Positions 36,618 to 45,367 of a stretch of 64,000 nucleotides of DNA are shown one piece after another (the stretch's first letter is position 1; each line of letters opens with the position of its first letter). The notes beneath the pieces were generated by a model that was given only the letters and a program-made list of their open reading frames with translations, was not told the origin of the DNA and did not search any database. This stretch comes from DATEPR01 sp963780635 (lineage in GTDB: Bacteria; Actinomycetota; Actinomycetes; Mycobacteriales; Pseudonocardiaceae): contig CAWACW010000017.1 in the NCBI GenBank assembly GCA_963780635.1, positions 1-64,000 of the forward strand, read 5' to 3'. The translations under genes and the position numbers were made by a program.

Positions 36618-37403
36618 GTGACGGCGGATTCCCAGGTGAGCGAAGGCGGCGACGCGGAGCACCCGCCAGAGAAGCTCCGCGGCCCTGTGGTGCTGCGCAG
36701 GTCGCGGCTCGACGAGACCACCACCACTGACCAGCGGCTGCTGGACTCGCGCGGCCCCAGTGACTGGGTGCACACCGATCCTTGGCGCGTGCTGCGCATC
36801 CAGGCCGAGTTCGTGGAGGGCTTCGGCGCGCTGGCCGAGGTGCCCAAGGCGGTCACTGTGTTCGGCTCGGCCCGTACTCCCCGTGACCACCCCGAGTACG
36901 CGCAGGGCCGGGCCCTGGGTGCCGCGCTGGCCGCGTCCGGCTTCGCCGTGATCACCGGTGGCGGCCCCGGCTCCATGGAGGCTGTCAACCGCGGCTGCTC
37001 CGAGGGCGGTGGGCTGTCCATCGGCCTGGGTATCGAGCTGCCGTTCGAGCAGGGCCTCAACCCGTGGGTCGACCTGGGCGTGAACTTCCGCTACTTCTTC
37101 GCGCGCAAGACGATGTTCATCAAGTACGCGCAGGCCTTCGTCTGCCTGCCCGGCGGTTTCGGCACGCTGGACGAGCTGTTCGAGTCGCTCACGCTCGTGC
37201 AGACCAAGAAGGTCACGAAGTTCCCGGTGGTGCTGTTGGGCACCGAGTACTGGGGTGGCCTGTTCGACTGGCTGAAGTCCACCGTGCACAGCAGCGGCAA
37301 GATCAACGAGCGCGACCTGGACCTGTTGCACCTGACCGACGACGTCGATGACGCGGTCCGCGTGGTGCAGGACGCCTACCGCGCCTGGGAGGACGCGCAC
37401 TGA
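36618..37403 (+). CDS. LOG-family (TIGR00730) protein
   Basis: 261 residues from GTG 36618. The family motifs are VITGGGPGSMEAVNRG and VCLPGGFGTLDELFESLTL (PGGxGTxxE). These proteins are phosphoribohydrolases acting on nucleotides or cytokinin ribotides. In mycobacteria the corresponding gene (Rv1205, from memory) lies between dapE and folP2, as here. A long N-terminal extension (about 50 residues) precedes the fold. Confidence 0.9.
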   Translation: MTADSQVSEGGDAEHPPEKLRGPVVLRRSRLDETTTTDQRLLDSRGPSDWVHTDPWRVLRIQAEFVEGFGALAEVPKAVTVFGSARTPRDHPEYAQGRALGAALAASGFAVITGGGPGSMEAVNRGCSEGGGLSIGLGIELPFEQGLNPWVDLGVNFRYFFARKTMFIKYAQAFVCLPGGFGTLDELFESLTLVQTKKVTKFPVVLLGTEYWGGLFDWLKSTVHSSGKINERDLDLLHLTDDVDDAVRVVQDAYRAWEDAH

Positions 37404-37433
37404 CCGTTCGGCCGGTGCGCGTCCCGTGCCTGG

Positions 37434-38435
37434 TCAGGTCCAGGGCGTTGCCTGGTTGAAGTCGGCGGTCAGCGTCGTGTGAGTCGAGCTGAGGACGGCC
37501 GCGTCCTTGAGGATCAGGCCCAGCTCGCGGTTCTTGTTCAGCGACGCGTTGGAGAAGTTCTCCGACCCGAGGAACACCTGGGCCGCTGCCGTGCCGAAGT
37601 CGGCGATGATGACCTTGGCGTGGATGAAGATCGGGGTTTCACCGGTGTCGGTCGCGACGTGCGCGCCCGCGGCGGTCAGCGCGTCGAACTCGGTGGCGTA
37701 CTCGTTGGCCGTGTTGGTCATGATGACCTGCACATTGACGCCGCGCTTGGCGGCGTTCTCCAGGGCCGTGGTGACGGCGGGCAGGCCCATCTCCTCGTTC
37801 TCCACCTGCAGCGTCTTGGTGGCGCCGTTGATCACGGCGAGGATCTGGCTCTGCGAATCGGTGGGGCTCCAGACGAGGTTGTCACCGTCGGTCGGCGTGA
37901 ACGCGGTGTGCGCGAAGTCCGCGTTGAACGTCTTCTCGATCGCGTTGACGTCGATCTGGTTGCTGTCGATGACCGCGAAATCCCTGGTCGTCGCGTAGAA
38001 CTGGCTCGTCAGGTTTCCGGTCAGCACGGCGGAATCGGTGCCGTCGACGGTGATGGTCTTCTGATGGGTTGCCGCGAACGTCGTGTTCGCCCAGACCGCC
38101 TGCACGCCGTGCGCGTTGAGGAAGTTGAAGGCGGCGGTGTTGTTCGACTTTTCCAGATTGGTGTCCAGGATGACCCGGACCGTGACGCCCCTGGCCGCGT
38201 CGTTGGCCAGGTCCTGCTCGGCTGTGGTGTCGGTCAGCTCGTACATCGTCATGTCGACCGACTTGGTGGCGCCGAGGATGAAGGTGTAGATGGGCGTGTA
38301 GCCCTGGTCAGGTGCGGTGATGAGCGTGTAGTTGCTCGTGGCCGCGGTGGAGGCGGTCGCTGTGGCGACAACCCCGGCTGCGACGAGGCCTAAAATTGTG
38401 GGCACGACTAATAAACTGTTGAACTTCATTGTCAC
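37434..38435 (-). CDS. Secreted phospholipase-D-like protein
   Basis: 333 residues. A signal peptide (MKFNSLLVVPTILGLVAAGV) is followed by two HKD motifs: THQKTITVDGTDSAVLTGN and IHAKVIIADFGTAAAQVFLG, the two halves of a PLD active site. It begins at GTG 38435 or ATG 38429. It is richer in Asn and Thr than its neighbours, with an AT-rich upstream region. A secreted phosphodiesterase or nuclease is likely; the substrate is unknown. Confidence 0.85.
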   Translation of the reverse strand: MTMKFNSLLVVPTILGLVAAGVVATATASTAATSNYTLITAPDQGYTPIYTFILGATKSVDMTMYELTDTTAEQDLANDAARGVTVRVILDTNLEKSNNTAAFNFLNAHGVQAVWANTTFAATHQKTITVDGTDSAVLTGNLTSQFYATTRDFAVIDSNQIDVNAIEKTFNADFAHTAFTPTDGDNLVWSPTDSQSQILAVINGATKTLQVENEEMGLPAVTTALENAAKRGVNVQVIMTNTANEYATEFDALTAAGAHVATDTGETPIFIHAKVIIADFGTAAAQVFLGSENFSNASLNKNRELGLILKDAAVLSSTHTTLTADFNQATPWT

Positions 38436-38580
38436 GGTCGCTTTCGTCGGCGGACAGGCCTAATTGGTTATAACCGTTCGGCCGTGCAACCATCAACGAA
38501 TTGAGCGTGAATACACGTGGCTCAGAAGTTAACAGTAAATTGGCACAGTTGAATTTTCACACTTGACTGTGAATTGTTGC

Positions 38581-39249
38581 TCAGGCTGCGTCCGGACGTT
38601 TGTGGTATGCGTCCACGTACTCCTGGCCCGACAGTTCCAGAATCGCGTACATGATCTCGTCGGTGACCGAGCGCCGGATGGCGGGGGCGTCGGCCAGCCC
38701 GTCGTAGCGGGAGAAGTCCAGGGGCTTGCCGAAGCGGACCGTGACCGGCGTCTTCCGTGGCACGCGCACGCCCTTGGGCAGCATCGCGTTGGTGCCGATG
38801 ATGCCCAGCGGCACCACGGGAGCCCCGGTGGTCAGCGTGAGCTGCGCCACGCCGGTGTGGCCGCGGTGCAGCCTGCCGTCCAGCGAGCGGGTGCCCTCCG
38901 GGTAGATGCCGAACGCGCCGCCGCCGTTGAGCACGTCGGTGGCCACCTCGAGCGCGGCCAGCGCGGCCCTGCCCTTGCCCCGGTCCACCGGGACGTGCCC
39001 GAGCGCGCCGAGCAGGCCACCCACGAACCGTTGCCGCGGGCTGCGGCCGACGAAGTACTCGGACTTCGCGAGGAACGCGACCGGCCGACCGGCTACCAGC
39101 GGGATCAGGACGCTGTCGATGAAGGAGAGATGGTTGCTGGCGAGAATCACCGCGCCCCGCTTCGGGACGTTGGCCATGCCTTCGACGTTCGGTCGGTACA
39201 CGGCCCTCGCGGCCGGCTCGATCACGCCTCGCAGCACCTCGTAGAGCAC
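38581..39249 (-). CDS. plsC: 1-acylglycerol-3-phosphate acyltransferase (PlsC family)
   Basis: 222 residues from GTG 39249 behind AAGGAGG. Motif I is NHLSFID (HxxxxD), motif III FGIYPEGTRSLDGRLHRG, motif IV PVVPLGIIGTNAML. It makes phosphatidic acid at the membrane face. A strong ribosome site and intact frame support the call. It is divergent from folP2. Confidence 0.9.
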   Translation of the reverse strand: MLYEVLRGVIEPAARAVYRPNVEGMANVPKRGAVILASNHLSFIDSVLIPLVAGRPVAFLAKSEYFVGRSPRQRFVGGLLGALGHVPVDRGKGRAALAALEVATDVLNGGGAFGIYPEGTRSLDGRLHRGHTGVAQLTLTTGAPVVPLGIIGTNAMLPKGVRVPRKTPVTVRFGKPLDFSRYDGLADAPAIRRSVTDEIMYAILELSGQEYVDAYHKRPDAA

Positions 39250-39324
39250 CGCATCCCTCCTTGCGTCACACCGAGGCTACCCGGCATCGGTGGTGCGGTG
39301 GAATGGTCGTGGCAGGCTGGACCG

Positions 39325-40194
39325 GTGACGGCGATGAGGTTCGGCAGCCGCACCGTGCCCCAGGACCGGGCGCTGGTGATGGCCATCGTGAACCGCACGA
39401 GGGACTCGTTCTACGACCACGGCGCGACCTTCGCCGACGACGCGGCGCTGGCCCGGGTCGACCTGGCGGTGGCCGAGGGCGCCGACATCGTGGACATCGG
39501 CGGGGTGCGGGCGGGTGCGCAGGGCGAGCCGGTCGACGTAGCGGAGGAGCTGCGGCGGGTCGTGCCGTTCGTCGCCGCGATCCGGGAACGGCATCCGGAC
39601 GTGGTGGTGTCCGTGGACACCTGGCGGTCGGAGGTCGGCAGGGAGGTCTGCGCGGTCGGTGCCGATCTGATCAACGACACGTGGGCCGGTGCGGACCCGA
39701 AGCTGGCCGAGGTGGCAGCCGAGTTCGGCGTCGGCATCGTCTGCTCGCACACCGGCAACCTCCCGCCGCGCACCGACCCGCACCGCGTCCGGTACGCCGA
39801 CGTGGTCGCCGAGGTGGCGGCCGAGCTGGTGGCGTCGGCCGAGCGGATGGTGTCCATCGGGGTGCCCGCGGCGGGCGTGCTGATCGACCCGACGCACGAC
39901 TTCGGCAAGAACACCTGGCACGGCCTGGAGCTGCTGCGCAGGCTGGACGAGCTGGTCGCGACGGGCTGGCCGGTGCTGATGGCGTTGTCCAACAAGGATT
40001 TCATCGGCGAGACCCTGGGTGTCGAGCTGGCCGACCGCGTGGACGGCACGCTGGCGGCGACCGCCGTGGCGGCCTGGCGGGGGGCACGCGCGTTCCGGGC
40101 GCACGAGGTGCGGCGCACCAGGCACGTGGTCGACATGGTGGCCAGCATCGCGGGCACCCGGCCACCGTCGGACGTCCTGCGGGCGCTGGCATGA
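39325..40194 (+). CDS. folP2: Dihydropteroate-synthase homologue FolP2
   Basis: 289 residues. The TIM-barrel marks are VMAIVNRTRDSFYDHGATFA, ADIVDIGGVRAGAQGEPV, VVVSVDTWRSEVGREV and LIDPTHDFGKNTWHGLELL. It departs from true FolP in the pterin motifs (GGVRAGAQG in place of GGESTRPG), as mycobacterial FolP2 does, which lacks dihydropteroate synthase activity. Start GTG 39325; ATG 39334 is possible. It overlaps gpgS by four bases, as Rv1207-Rv1208 adjoin. Confidence 0.88.
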   Translation: MTAMRFGSRTVPQDRALVMAIVNRTRDSFYDHGATFADDAALARVDLAVAEGADIVDIGGVRAGAQGEPVDVAEELRRVVPFVAAIRERHPDVVVSVDTWRSEVGREVCAVGADLINDTWAGADPKLAEVAAEFGVGIVCSHTGNLPPRTDPHRVRYADVVAEVAAELVASAERMVSIGVPAAGVLIDPTHDFGKNTWHGLELLRRLDELVATGWPVLMALSNKDFIGETLGVELADRVDGTLAATAVAAWRGARAFRAHEVRRTRHVVDMVASIAGTRPPSDVLRALA

Positions 40195-41183
40195 CGTTGT
40201 CCCCGGCGGCCCGGGACTGGTTCCGGGAGCGCACCTGGCAAAGTCCGGAATGGACGATCGATGAGCTGGTCGAGGCACGCGGCACACGCACGGTCAGCGT
40301 GGTGCTGCCCGCACTGAACGAGGAACACACGGTCGGCGGTGTGGTGCGCTCGGTGCTCCCACTGGTCGGCGTCGTGTGCGCGGAGTGCGTCGTGGTCGAC
40401 TCCGGCTCGACCGATGGCACGGTCGCGGCGGCGCGCGCGGCGGGGGCCAGGGTCGTGCACCGGGGCGACGTGCTGCCCGACGTACCGCCGCTGCCGGGCA
40501 AGGGTGAGGTGCTGTGGCGCTCGGTCGCGGCGACCACCGGCGACGTGCTGGTGTTCCTCGACTCCGACCTGGTCGACCCGGACCCGGGCTTCGTCGCCGC
40601 ACTGCTCGGCCCGCTGCTCACCGTGCCCGGCACGCACCTGGTCAAGGGCTTCTACCGCAGACCGCTGCGGTTGGAGAACGACGAGACCGGCGCGGGCGGC
40701 GGGCGGGTCACGGAGCTGATGGCCAGGCCGTTGCTCGGTGCGTTGCGCCCGGAGCTCGCCGCGGTGGTGCAGCCCCTCGGCGGTGAGTACGCGGTGAGCA
40801 GGCAGTTCGCCGAGTCCGTCCCGTTCGCCCCGGGTTACGGCGTGGAGATCGGCCTGCTGCTCGACGCGTACGAGCGCTACGGGCTCAGCGGGTTGGCGCA
40901 GGTCAACCTGGGCGTGCGCAAGCACCGGAACCGGTCGCTGGCCCAGCTCGGCGTGATGTCGAGACAGATCCTCGGCACCGCGTTGGCTCGATGCGGTGCG
41001 GCCGACGAGCGGGATTCGACCGGATTCACCCAGTTCGTCCAGGTGGCCGGCGAGTGGCTGCCGGACGAGACTGAGGTCCTGCTGGCCGACCGCCCACCGA
41101 TCCGCGACCTGCTGGCGACGACCGCGGTGAGGCACCCCGTGCGGGTGCACGATCGGGGCGACGTGCCACCATCGCAGATGTGA
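40191..41183 (+). CDS. gpgS: Glucosyl-3-phosphoglycerate synthase GpgS
   Basis: 330 residues, GT81 family. Motifs are SVVLPALNEEHTVGGVV, ECVVVDSGSTDGTVAAAR, PLPGKGEVLWRSVAATTGDV, VFLDSDLVDPDP (DxD-type metal site) and HLVKGFYRRPL. It starts methylglucose lipopolysaccharide synthesis by glucosylating 3-phosphoglycerate. Coupled at both ends to folP2 and the DivIVA-like gene. Confidence 0.94.
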   Translation: MTLSPAARDWFRERTWQSPEWTIDELVEARGTRTVSVVLPALNEEHTVGGVVRSVLPLVGVVCAECVVVDSGSTDGTVAAARAAGARVVHRGDVLPDVPPLPGKGEVLWRSVAATTGDVLVFLDSDLVDPDPGFVAALLGPLLTVPGTHLVKGFYRRPLRLENDETGAGGGRVTELMARPLLGALRPELAAVVQPLGGEYAVSRQFAESVPFAPGYGVEIGLLLDAYERYGLSGLAQVNLGVRKHRNRSLAQLGVMSRQILGTALARCGAADERDSTGFTQFVQVAGEWLPDETEVLLADRPPIRDLLATTAVRHPVRVHDRGDVPPSQM

Positions 41184-41536
41184 CCACCGCGCTCATTTAC
41201 CTAGTCGTCATGGTCCTCGTGGCGGCTGTGGTCTACCTGCTCGCGTCGGCCGTGTTCGGCAGGGGCGAGGAGTTGGCACCGCTGCCGCCGGGGGCCTCGC
41301 CCACGAGGCTGCCCGCCGACGGTGCCACCGGCGACGATGTGCGGTCCGTCCGGTTCCAGCAGGCCTTCCGGGGTTACAAGATGTCCGAGGTGGACTGGGT
41401 GATCTCCAGACTGGGCGACGAGGTGGACCAGCTGCGGTCGAGGATCGCGGAATTGGAGGGCGTCCCGGTCCGGGTCCCGGCCGACGAGCAGCTCAAGGCG
41501 GACCTGAACCCGGATGTCGAGCGCCGCGATGGGTGA
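41180..41536 (+). CDS. Membrane-anchored DivIVA-domain protein
   Basis: 118 residues from GTG 41180. One N-terminal helix (LIYLVVMVLVAAVVYLLASA) is followed by a DivIVA motif VRFQQAFRGYKMSEVDWVIS and a short coiled coil (RLGDEVDQLRSRIAELEG). The FRGYxxxEVD motif identifies the domain. Overlaps gpgS and probably tag. It corresponds in position to Rv1209; likely a polar or division-associated scaffold. Confidence 0.85.
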   Translation: MTTALIYLVVMVLVAAVVYLLASAVFGRGEELAPLPPGASPTRLPADGATGDDVRSVRFQQAFRGYKMSEVDWVISRLGDEVDQLRSRIAELEGVPVRVPADEQLKADLNPDVERRDG

Positions 41537-42143
41537 CGCGGTCGTCGGCCCGGACGGACTGGCGCGGTGTGGCTGGGGCCAGTCGGCACCGGACTATGTG
41601 GCGTACCACGACGAGGAGTGGGGCGTTCCCCTGCACGGGGATCGGGACCTGTTCGAGCGGATGAGCCTGGAGGCGTTCCAGTCGGGCCTGTCGTGGCTGA
41701 TCATCCTGCGGAAACGGGAGGGTTTCCGGCAGGCCTTCGACGGTTTCGACGTGGCCAAGATCACGACATACGGGGGCAAGAAGGTCGAGTCGCTACTGGC
41801 CGACTCGGGCATCGTCCGGAACCGGGCGAAGATCGCCGCCACCATCCGCAACGCCCGGGCAACGGCCGATCTGGACGTCCCCTTGGGTGAGCTGTTGTGG
41901 AGCTTCGCTCCGGTACGCCACAAGCCGCCCGCGAGGTCGGGGGATGTGCCCGCCACGACGGACGAGTCGAAGGCGATGGCCAAGGAATTGAAGCGCAGAG
42001 GCTTCGCCTTCGTGGGGCCGACGACGTGTTACGCGATGATGCAGGCCACCGGCATGGTCGACGACCACCTGGTGGATTGCTGGCGCAGCGGCAAAGCCGC
42101 CAACCAGACAAAGCCCGGTAAGGCAAAACGGACCAAGGCCTGA
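41529..42143 (+). CDS. tag: DNA-3-methyladenine glycosylase I
   Basis: 204 residues. RCGWGQSAPDYVAYHDEEWG is the Tag signature, then EAFQSGLSWLIILRKREGFR and FVGPTTCYAMMQATGMVDDH with the zinc ligands. It excises 3-methyladenine from DNA. The start is ATG 41529 (overlapping the previous stop) or ATG 41514. A strong hairpin follows 13 bases after the stop. Confidence 0.92.
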   Translation: MGDAVVGPDGLARCGWGQSAPDYVAYHDEEWGVPLHGDRDLFERMSLEAFQSGLSWLIILRKREGFRQAFDGFDVAKITTYGGKKVESLLADSGIVRNRAKIAATIRNARATADLDVPLGELLWSFAPVRHKPPARSGDVPATTDESKAMAKELKRRGFAFVGPTTCYAMMQATGMVDDHLVDCWRSGKAANQTKPGKAKRTKA

Positions 42144-42156
42144 CGAGCAACGGCGG

Positions 42157-42188
42157 GCCGGTCCGGGACCAGCCGGTCCCGGACCGGC
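42157..42188 (+). terminator. Terminator hairpin after tag
   Basis: GCCGGTCCGGGACC (42157-42170), a 4-base loop and GGTCCCGGACCGGC (42175-42188) form a perfect 14-bp GC-rich stem. It lacks a T-tract, the usual actinobacterial form. I see nothing else recognisable between 42189 and 42372. Confidence 0.8.
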
Positions 42189-42372
42189 AGTCGCCGAACC
42201 GAAAAGCGAGCAACGCACGACTCCCCGGCACCGCTGTTCGAAAGCGTGGCAGCCGGCAGAACGGGACCATCCGTGAGACCTGCGGCGCTCCACCAGGACG
42301 GCCCGCGCGGCAGCCGGCGACCGGCACCGCGACCAACCGAACCGGCTAAGCGAAACGACAAGCCCCGCTTGT

Positions 42373-42550
42373 CAGCACTCGGTAAAATCAGCACTCGGTA
42401 AAATCAGCACTCGGTAAAACTCAGTGCCCGGTGAACTCGGCACTCGGTAAAACTCAGTGCCCGGTGAACTCGGCACTCGGTAAAACTCAGTGCCCGGTGA
42501 ACTCGGCACTCGGTAAAATCGGTGCCCGGTGAACTCAGTGCCCGGTGAAC
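42373..42550. repeat. Minisatellite overlapping the 3' end of the enoyl-CoA hydratase gene
   Basis: Two 16-base units CAGCACTCGGTAAAAT are followed by 32-33-base composite units (C[A/G]GCACTCGGTAAAACT plus CAGTGCCCGGTGAACT) repeated four times, and then a last CAGTGCCCGGTGAAC. That last copy is the end of the enoyl-CoA hydratase gene (minus strand VFTGH and stop). Each composite can fold as GGCACT...AGTGCC. The near-identity of copies points to recent tandem growth. Confidence 0.88.
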
Positions 42551-43329
42551 ACTGCGGGACGCTTGGCGACGAAAGCCTCCACGGCCTCCCGATGATCAGC
42601 GGTGGCGCCGGCGGCGATCTGCCCCCGCCCCTCCTCACCCAATGCCGAAGCGAGATCGCGCGAAGCCGCGTACTGCAGAGCGGCCTTGATCGTCGCGTAA
42701 GCCGTGGTAGGCCCGGCGGCGAACCGAGCCGCCAGCGACTGCGCCGTGGACAGCACGTCCGAATCGGGCACCACCTGATTGACCATCCCGATCGCGAGCG
42801 CCCGCTCGGCGTCCACGGGTTGGCCGAGCAGCATCATCTCCATGGCCCGCCCGTACCCGATCAACCGAGGCAGCGTCCACGAGCCGCCGGAGTCGGCCGT
42901 GAGCCCGATGTTGGCGAACGCCATCAGGAACTTGGCCGACGTACCGGCGATGCGCAGATCGGCGGCGTACGCGAACGAGGCCCCGGCGCCCGCCGCCATG
43001 CCGTTCACGGCGGCGATGACGGGCTTGGGCATCTCGGCGATGGTGAGCGTGATGGGGTTGTAGTGCTCCTCGACGGTGCGCAGCGGCGACGGGTCGTTCG
43101 CCGCGAGCAGGGCGACGTGCTCCTTGAGATCCTGGCCCGCACAGAATCCCTTGCCCGCGCCGGTCAGCACGACGGCCCGGACAGCCTCGTCGGCGGCGGC
43201 CGCGCGGAGGCCGGCGAGCAGTTGGTCCTTGAGTGCGACCGTGAGCGAGTTGTAGGACGCGGGCCGGTTCAGGGTGAGCGTCCGCACGCCCGCTTCGTCC
43301 TTGGTCAACAGCACTGGCTCGTCCGACAC
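42535..43329 (-). CDS. Enoyl-CoA hydratase/isomerase
   Basis: 264 residues from GTG 43329, chosen for the GGAGG five bases upstream; ATG 43347 is also in frame. Crotonase-fold motifs: RAVVLTGAGKGFCAGQDLKE (oxyanion hole), PVIAAVNGMAAGAGASFAYA, FANIGLTADSGGSWTLPRLI (GLxxDxG). The catalytic region with Asp in place of the second Glu suggests an isomerase or a specialised hydratase such as the PaaG type. The stop codon lies in the minisatellite. Confidence 0.88.
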   Translation of the reverse strand: MSDEPVLLTKDEAGVRTLTLNRPASYNSLTVALKDQLLAGLRAAAADEAVRAVVLTGAGKGFCAGQDLKEHVALLAANDPSPLRTVEEHYNPITLTIAEMPKPVIAAVNGMAAGAGASFAYAADLRIAGTSAKFLMAFANIGLTADSGGSWTLPRLIGYGRAMEMMLLGQPVDAERALAIGMVNQVVPDSDVLSTAQSLAARFAAGPTTAYATIKAALQYAASRDLASALGEEGRGQIAAGATADHREAVEAFVAKRPAVFTGH

Positions 43330-43557
43330 GCTCGCCTCCGATGTCATTCGCGATCCGTGGGGCCAGCCTGCCACCGGTAGCAAGGCGGCGGCGTGACCAC
43401 GGCGATCATCCCGTGTGGCCGATCCGTCGTCGCACGTCATGCGACACGAAAAGATCGGCTCGTTTTCCCTCTCGGGTGCCGATGGGGGACAATGACCTCC
43501 ACAACCGGCGCTCCGCCGGGCGTGTCGGCGGGGAAGATCGTACGGAGGGAGCACGCT

Positions 43558-43725
43558 ATGGCGGCCATGAAGCCCCGGACCGGCGACGGTCCCCTTGAGG
43601 TCACCAAGGAGGGGCGGGGCATCGTGATGCGCGTCCCGCTCGAGGGTGGGGGTCGGCTCGTCGTCGAGATGTCCGCTGACGAGGCCAGCGAGTTGGGGGA
43701 TGCGCTGAAGGCTGTCGGTAACTGA
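43558..43725 (+). CDS. DUF3117 protein
   Basis: 55 residues, intact, behind GGAGGGAG. It starts MAAMKPRTGDGPLEVTKEGR and contains IVMRVPLEGGGRLVVEM. This tiny, highly conserved actinobacterial protein (Rv1211 in M. tuberculosis, from memory) has no known function. Its position after tag agrees with that order. Confidence 0.93.
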   Translation: MAAMKPRTGDGPLEVTKEGRGIVMRVPLEGGGRLVVEMSADEASELGDALKAVGN

Positions 43726-43850
43726 GTCGTCGGCGGCTGGACCGCCCTCCCTACTGTTCGCGCCCCGGTTCTCCACGTCGACAGTCGTGGAACCGGGGCC
43801 GCGTCGCGCCTACAGTGACCATGCCTACTCATTGATCTTCGGAGGTTACC

Positions 43851-45338
43851 GTGCCGGCTCGCCCGCGGACCGCCCCGACTGGGACCGTGCCGGCCGTTCC
43901 GACGCCGATCGTGTCGGTGGAACTGTCGGACCTGCGCCGCCGTGGCGCCCCGCTGGCCGTGCTGGCCGTCGCGGGCGCCGAGGACTCCCGCGTGCCCGTC
44001 GCGTGGCGGTCGCTCGTCACCGGCAAGGCCGGAGAGGTCTGGACCGTCCCGGACGACTCCGTCCACTGGGTGGTCGGCGTCGGTGAGCGCATCGCACAGC
44101 ACTGGCGAGCCGCAGGCGGAGCGCTGGTCCGCTCCATTCAGGACACCGAGCCTGCCACCACGGTCGCCGACGTCGCCCTGCCGGGCGACGTTACGCCTGC
44201 CGAGTTGGCCGCGTTCGTGCTGGGTCTGCGCCTGGGCGGCTACCGGTTCAAGGTGACCGGCGACCGAGCCGCGGACCCGAAACTCGCCACCGTCCGGCTC
44301 TGCCTGGACGAGCCGCCTGCCGAAGCACTGCGTGCGGAACTGACCAGGACCACCCACATCAGTGCCGCGACCGCGTTGGCCAGGGACCTCGCCAACACCC
44401 CGTCGAACGTCAAGAACCCGCCATGGCTCGCGGACACCGCGGCCCGGGTCACGGCCGATGTGCCAGGCCTCACAGTGACCGTGCACGACGAGACGTGGCT
44501 GGCCGAACAGGGTTTCGGTGGCATCCTCGCCGTCGGCCAGGGCTCGGTCTCGCCGCCCCGGCTGGTCGAACTGGCCTGGCGGCCCCGCGGTGCCGCCGCG
44601 CATCCGCACCTGGTGCTGGTGGGCAAGGGCGTCACGTTCGACACCGGTGGCGTGTCGCTGAAGCCGGCCGACGGCATGCACCTGATGCGTACCGACATGT
44701 CCGGCGCGGCAGCCGTGATCGCGGCCGTCCGGGCCATCGCGGCGTTACGGCTGCCGCTACGGGTCACCGGCCTGGCGCCCACCGCGGAGAACCACCTGTC
44801 CGGCTCGGCGTACCGGCCCGGTGACATCGTGCGGCACTTCGACGGCCGCACCACCGAGGTCACCAATACCGACGCGGAGGGCCGGATGCTGCTCGCCGAC
44901 GGCCTCGGCTACGCGGTCCGCAGACTGCGCCCGGACCTGCTGGTCGACGTGGCGACGCTGACCGGCGCCATGAAGGTCTCGCTGGGCCTGCGTACCGGCG
45001 GTTTCTTCGCCTCCGACGACGACCTGGCCGCCCGGATCCAGGCCGCCGGCGAGCGGGCCGCCGAGCAGTGGTGGCGGATGCCACTGCTGGACGCGCACGC
45101 CGACGACGTGATCAGCGAGATCGCCGACGTCCGGCAGTGCCCGCCCGGTCCGGGTGGTGTGACGGCGGCGTTGTTCCTGCGTGAGTTCACCGGCGGCCTG
45201 CCGTGGGCGCACCTCGATATCGCGGGTCCGGGACGGTCGGACAAAACGTACGATGAGATCACCCCTGGGGGCACAGGTTTCGCGGCTCGCACGCTGGTCA
45301 CCCTGGCCGAGTCGTTCGCCGAATCGAAGCCCAGGTAG
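43851..45338 (+). CDS. pepA: Leucyl aminopeptidase (M17)
   Basis: 495 residues from GTG 43851. Catalytic motifs: VGKGVTFDTGGVSLKP (metal Lys/Asp) and TEVTNTDAEGRMLLADGLGY (NTDAEGR). The N-terminal third is a poorly conserved regulatory domain. It removes N-terminal residues from peptides and Cys-Gly, and may recycle mycothiol or peptide pools. Confidence 0.93.
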   Translation: MPARPRTAPTGTVPAVPTPIVSVELSDLRRRGAPLAVLAVAGAEDSRVPVAWRSLVTGKAGEVWTVPDDSVHWVVGVGERIAQHWRAAGGALVRSIQDTEPATTVADVALPGDVTPAELAAFVLGLRLGGYRFKVTGDRAADPKLATVRLCLDEPPAEALRAELTRTTHISAATALARDLANTPSNVKNPPWLADTAARVTADVPGLTVTVHDETWLAEQGFGGILAVGQGSVSPPRLVELAWRPRGAAAHPHLVLVGKGVTFDTGGVSLKPADGMHLMRTDMSGAAAVIAAVRAIAALRLPLRVTGLAPTAENHLSGSAYRPGDIVRHFDGRTTEVTNTDAEGRMLLADGLGYAVRRLRPDLLVDVATLTGAMKVSLGLRTGGFFASDDDLAARIQAAGERAAEQWWRMPLLDAHADDVISEIADVRQCPPGPGGVTAALFLREFTGGLPWAHLDIAGPGRSDKTYDEITPGGTGFAARTLVTLAESFAESKPR

Positions 45339-45367
45339 GTTCTTCTGCGTACGGGTGGACTGACGAA

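Noticed and set aside
42373..42550. Possible CRISPR array
   Set aside because: The units are contiguous with no unique spacers, and no cas genes are near; it is a minisatellite.
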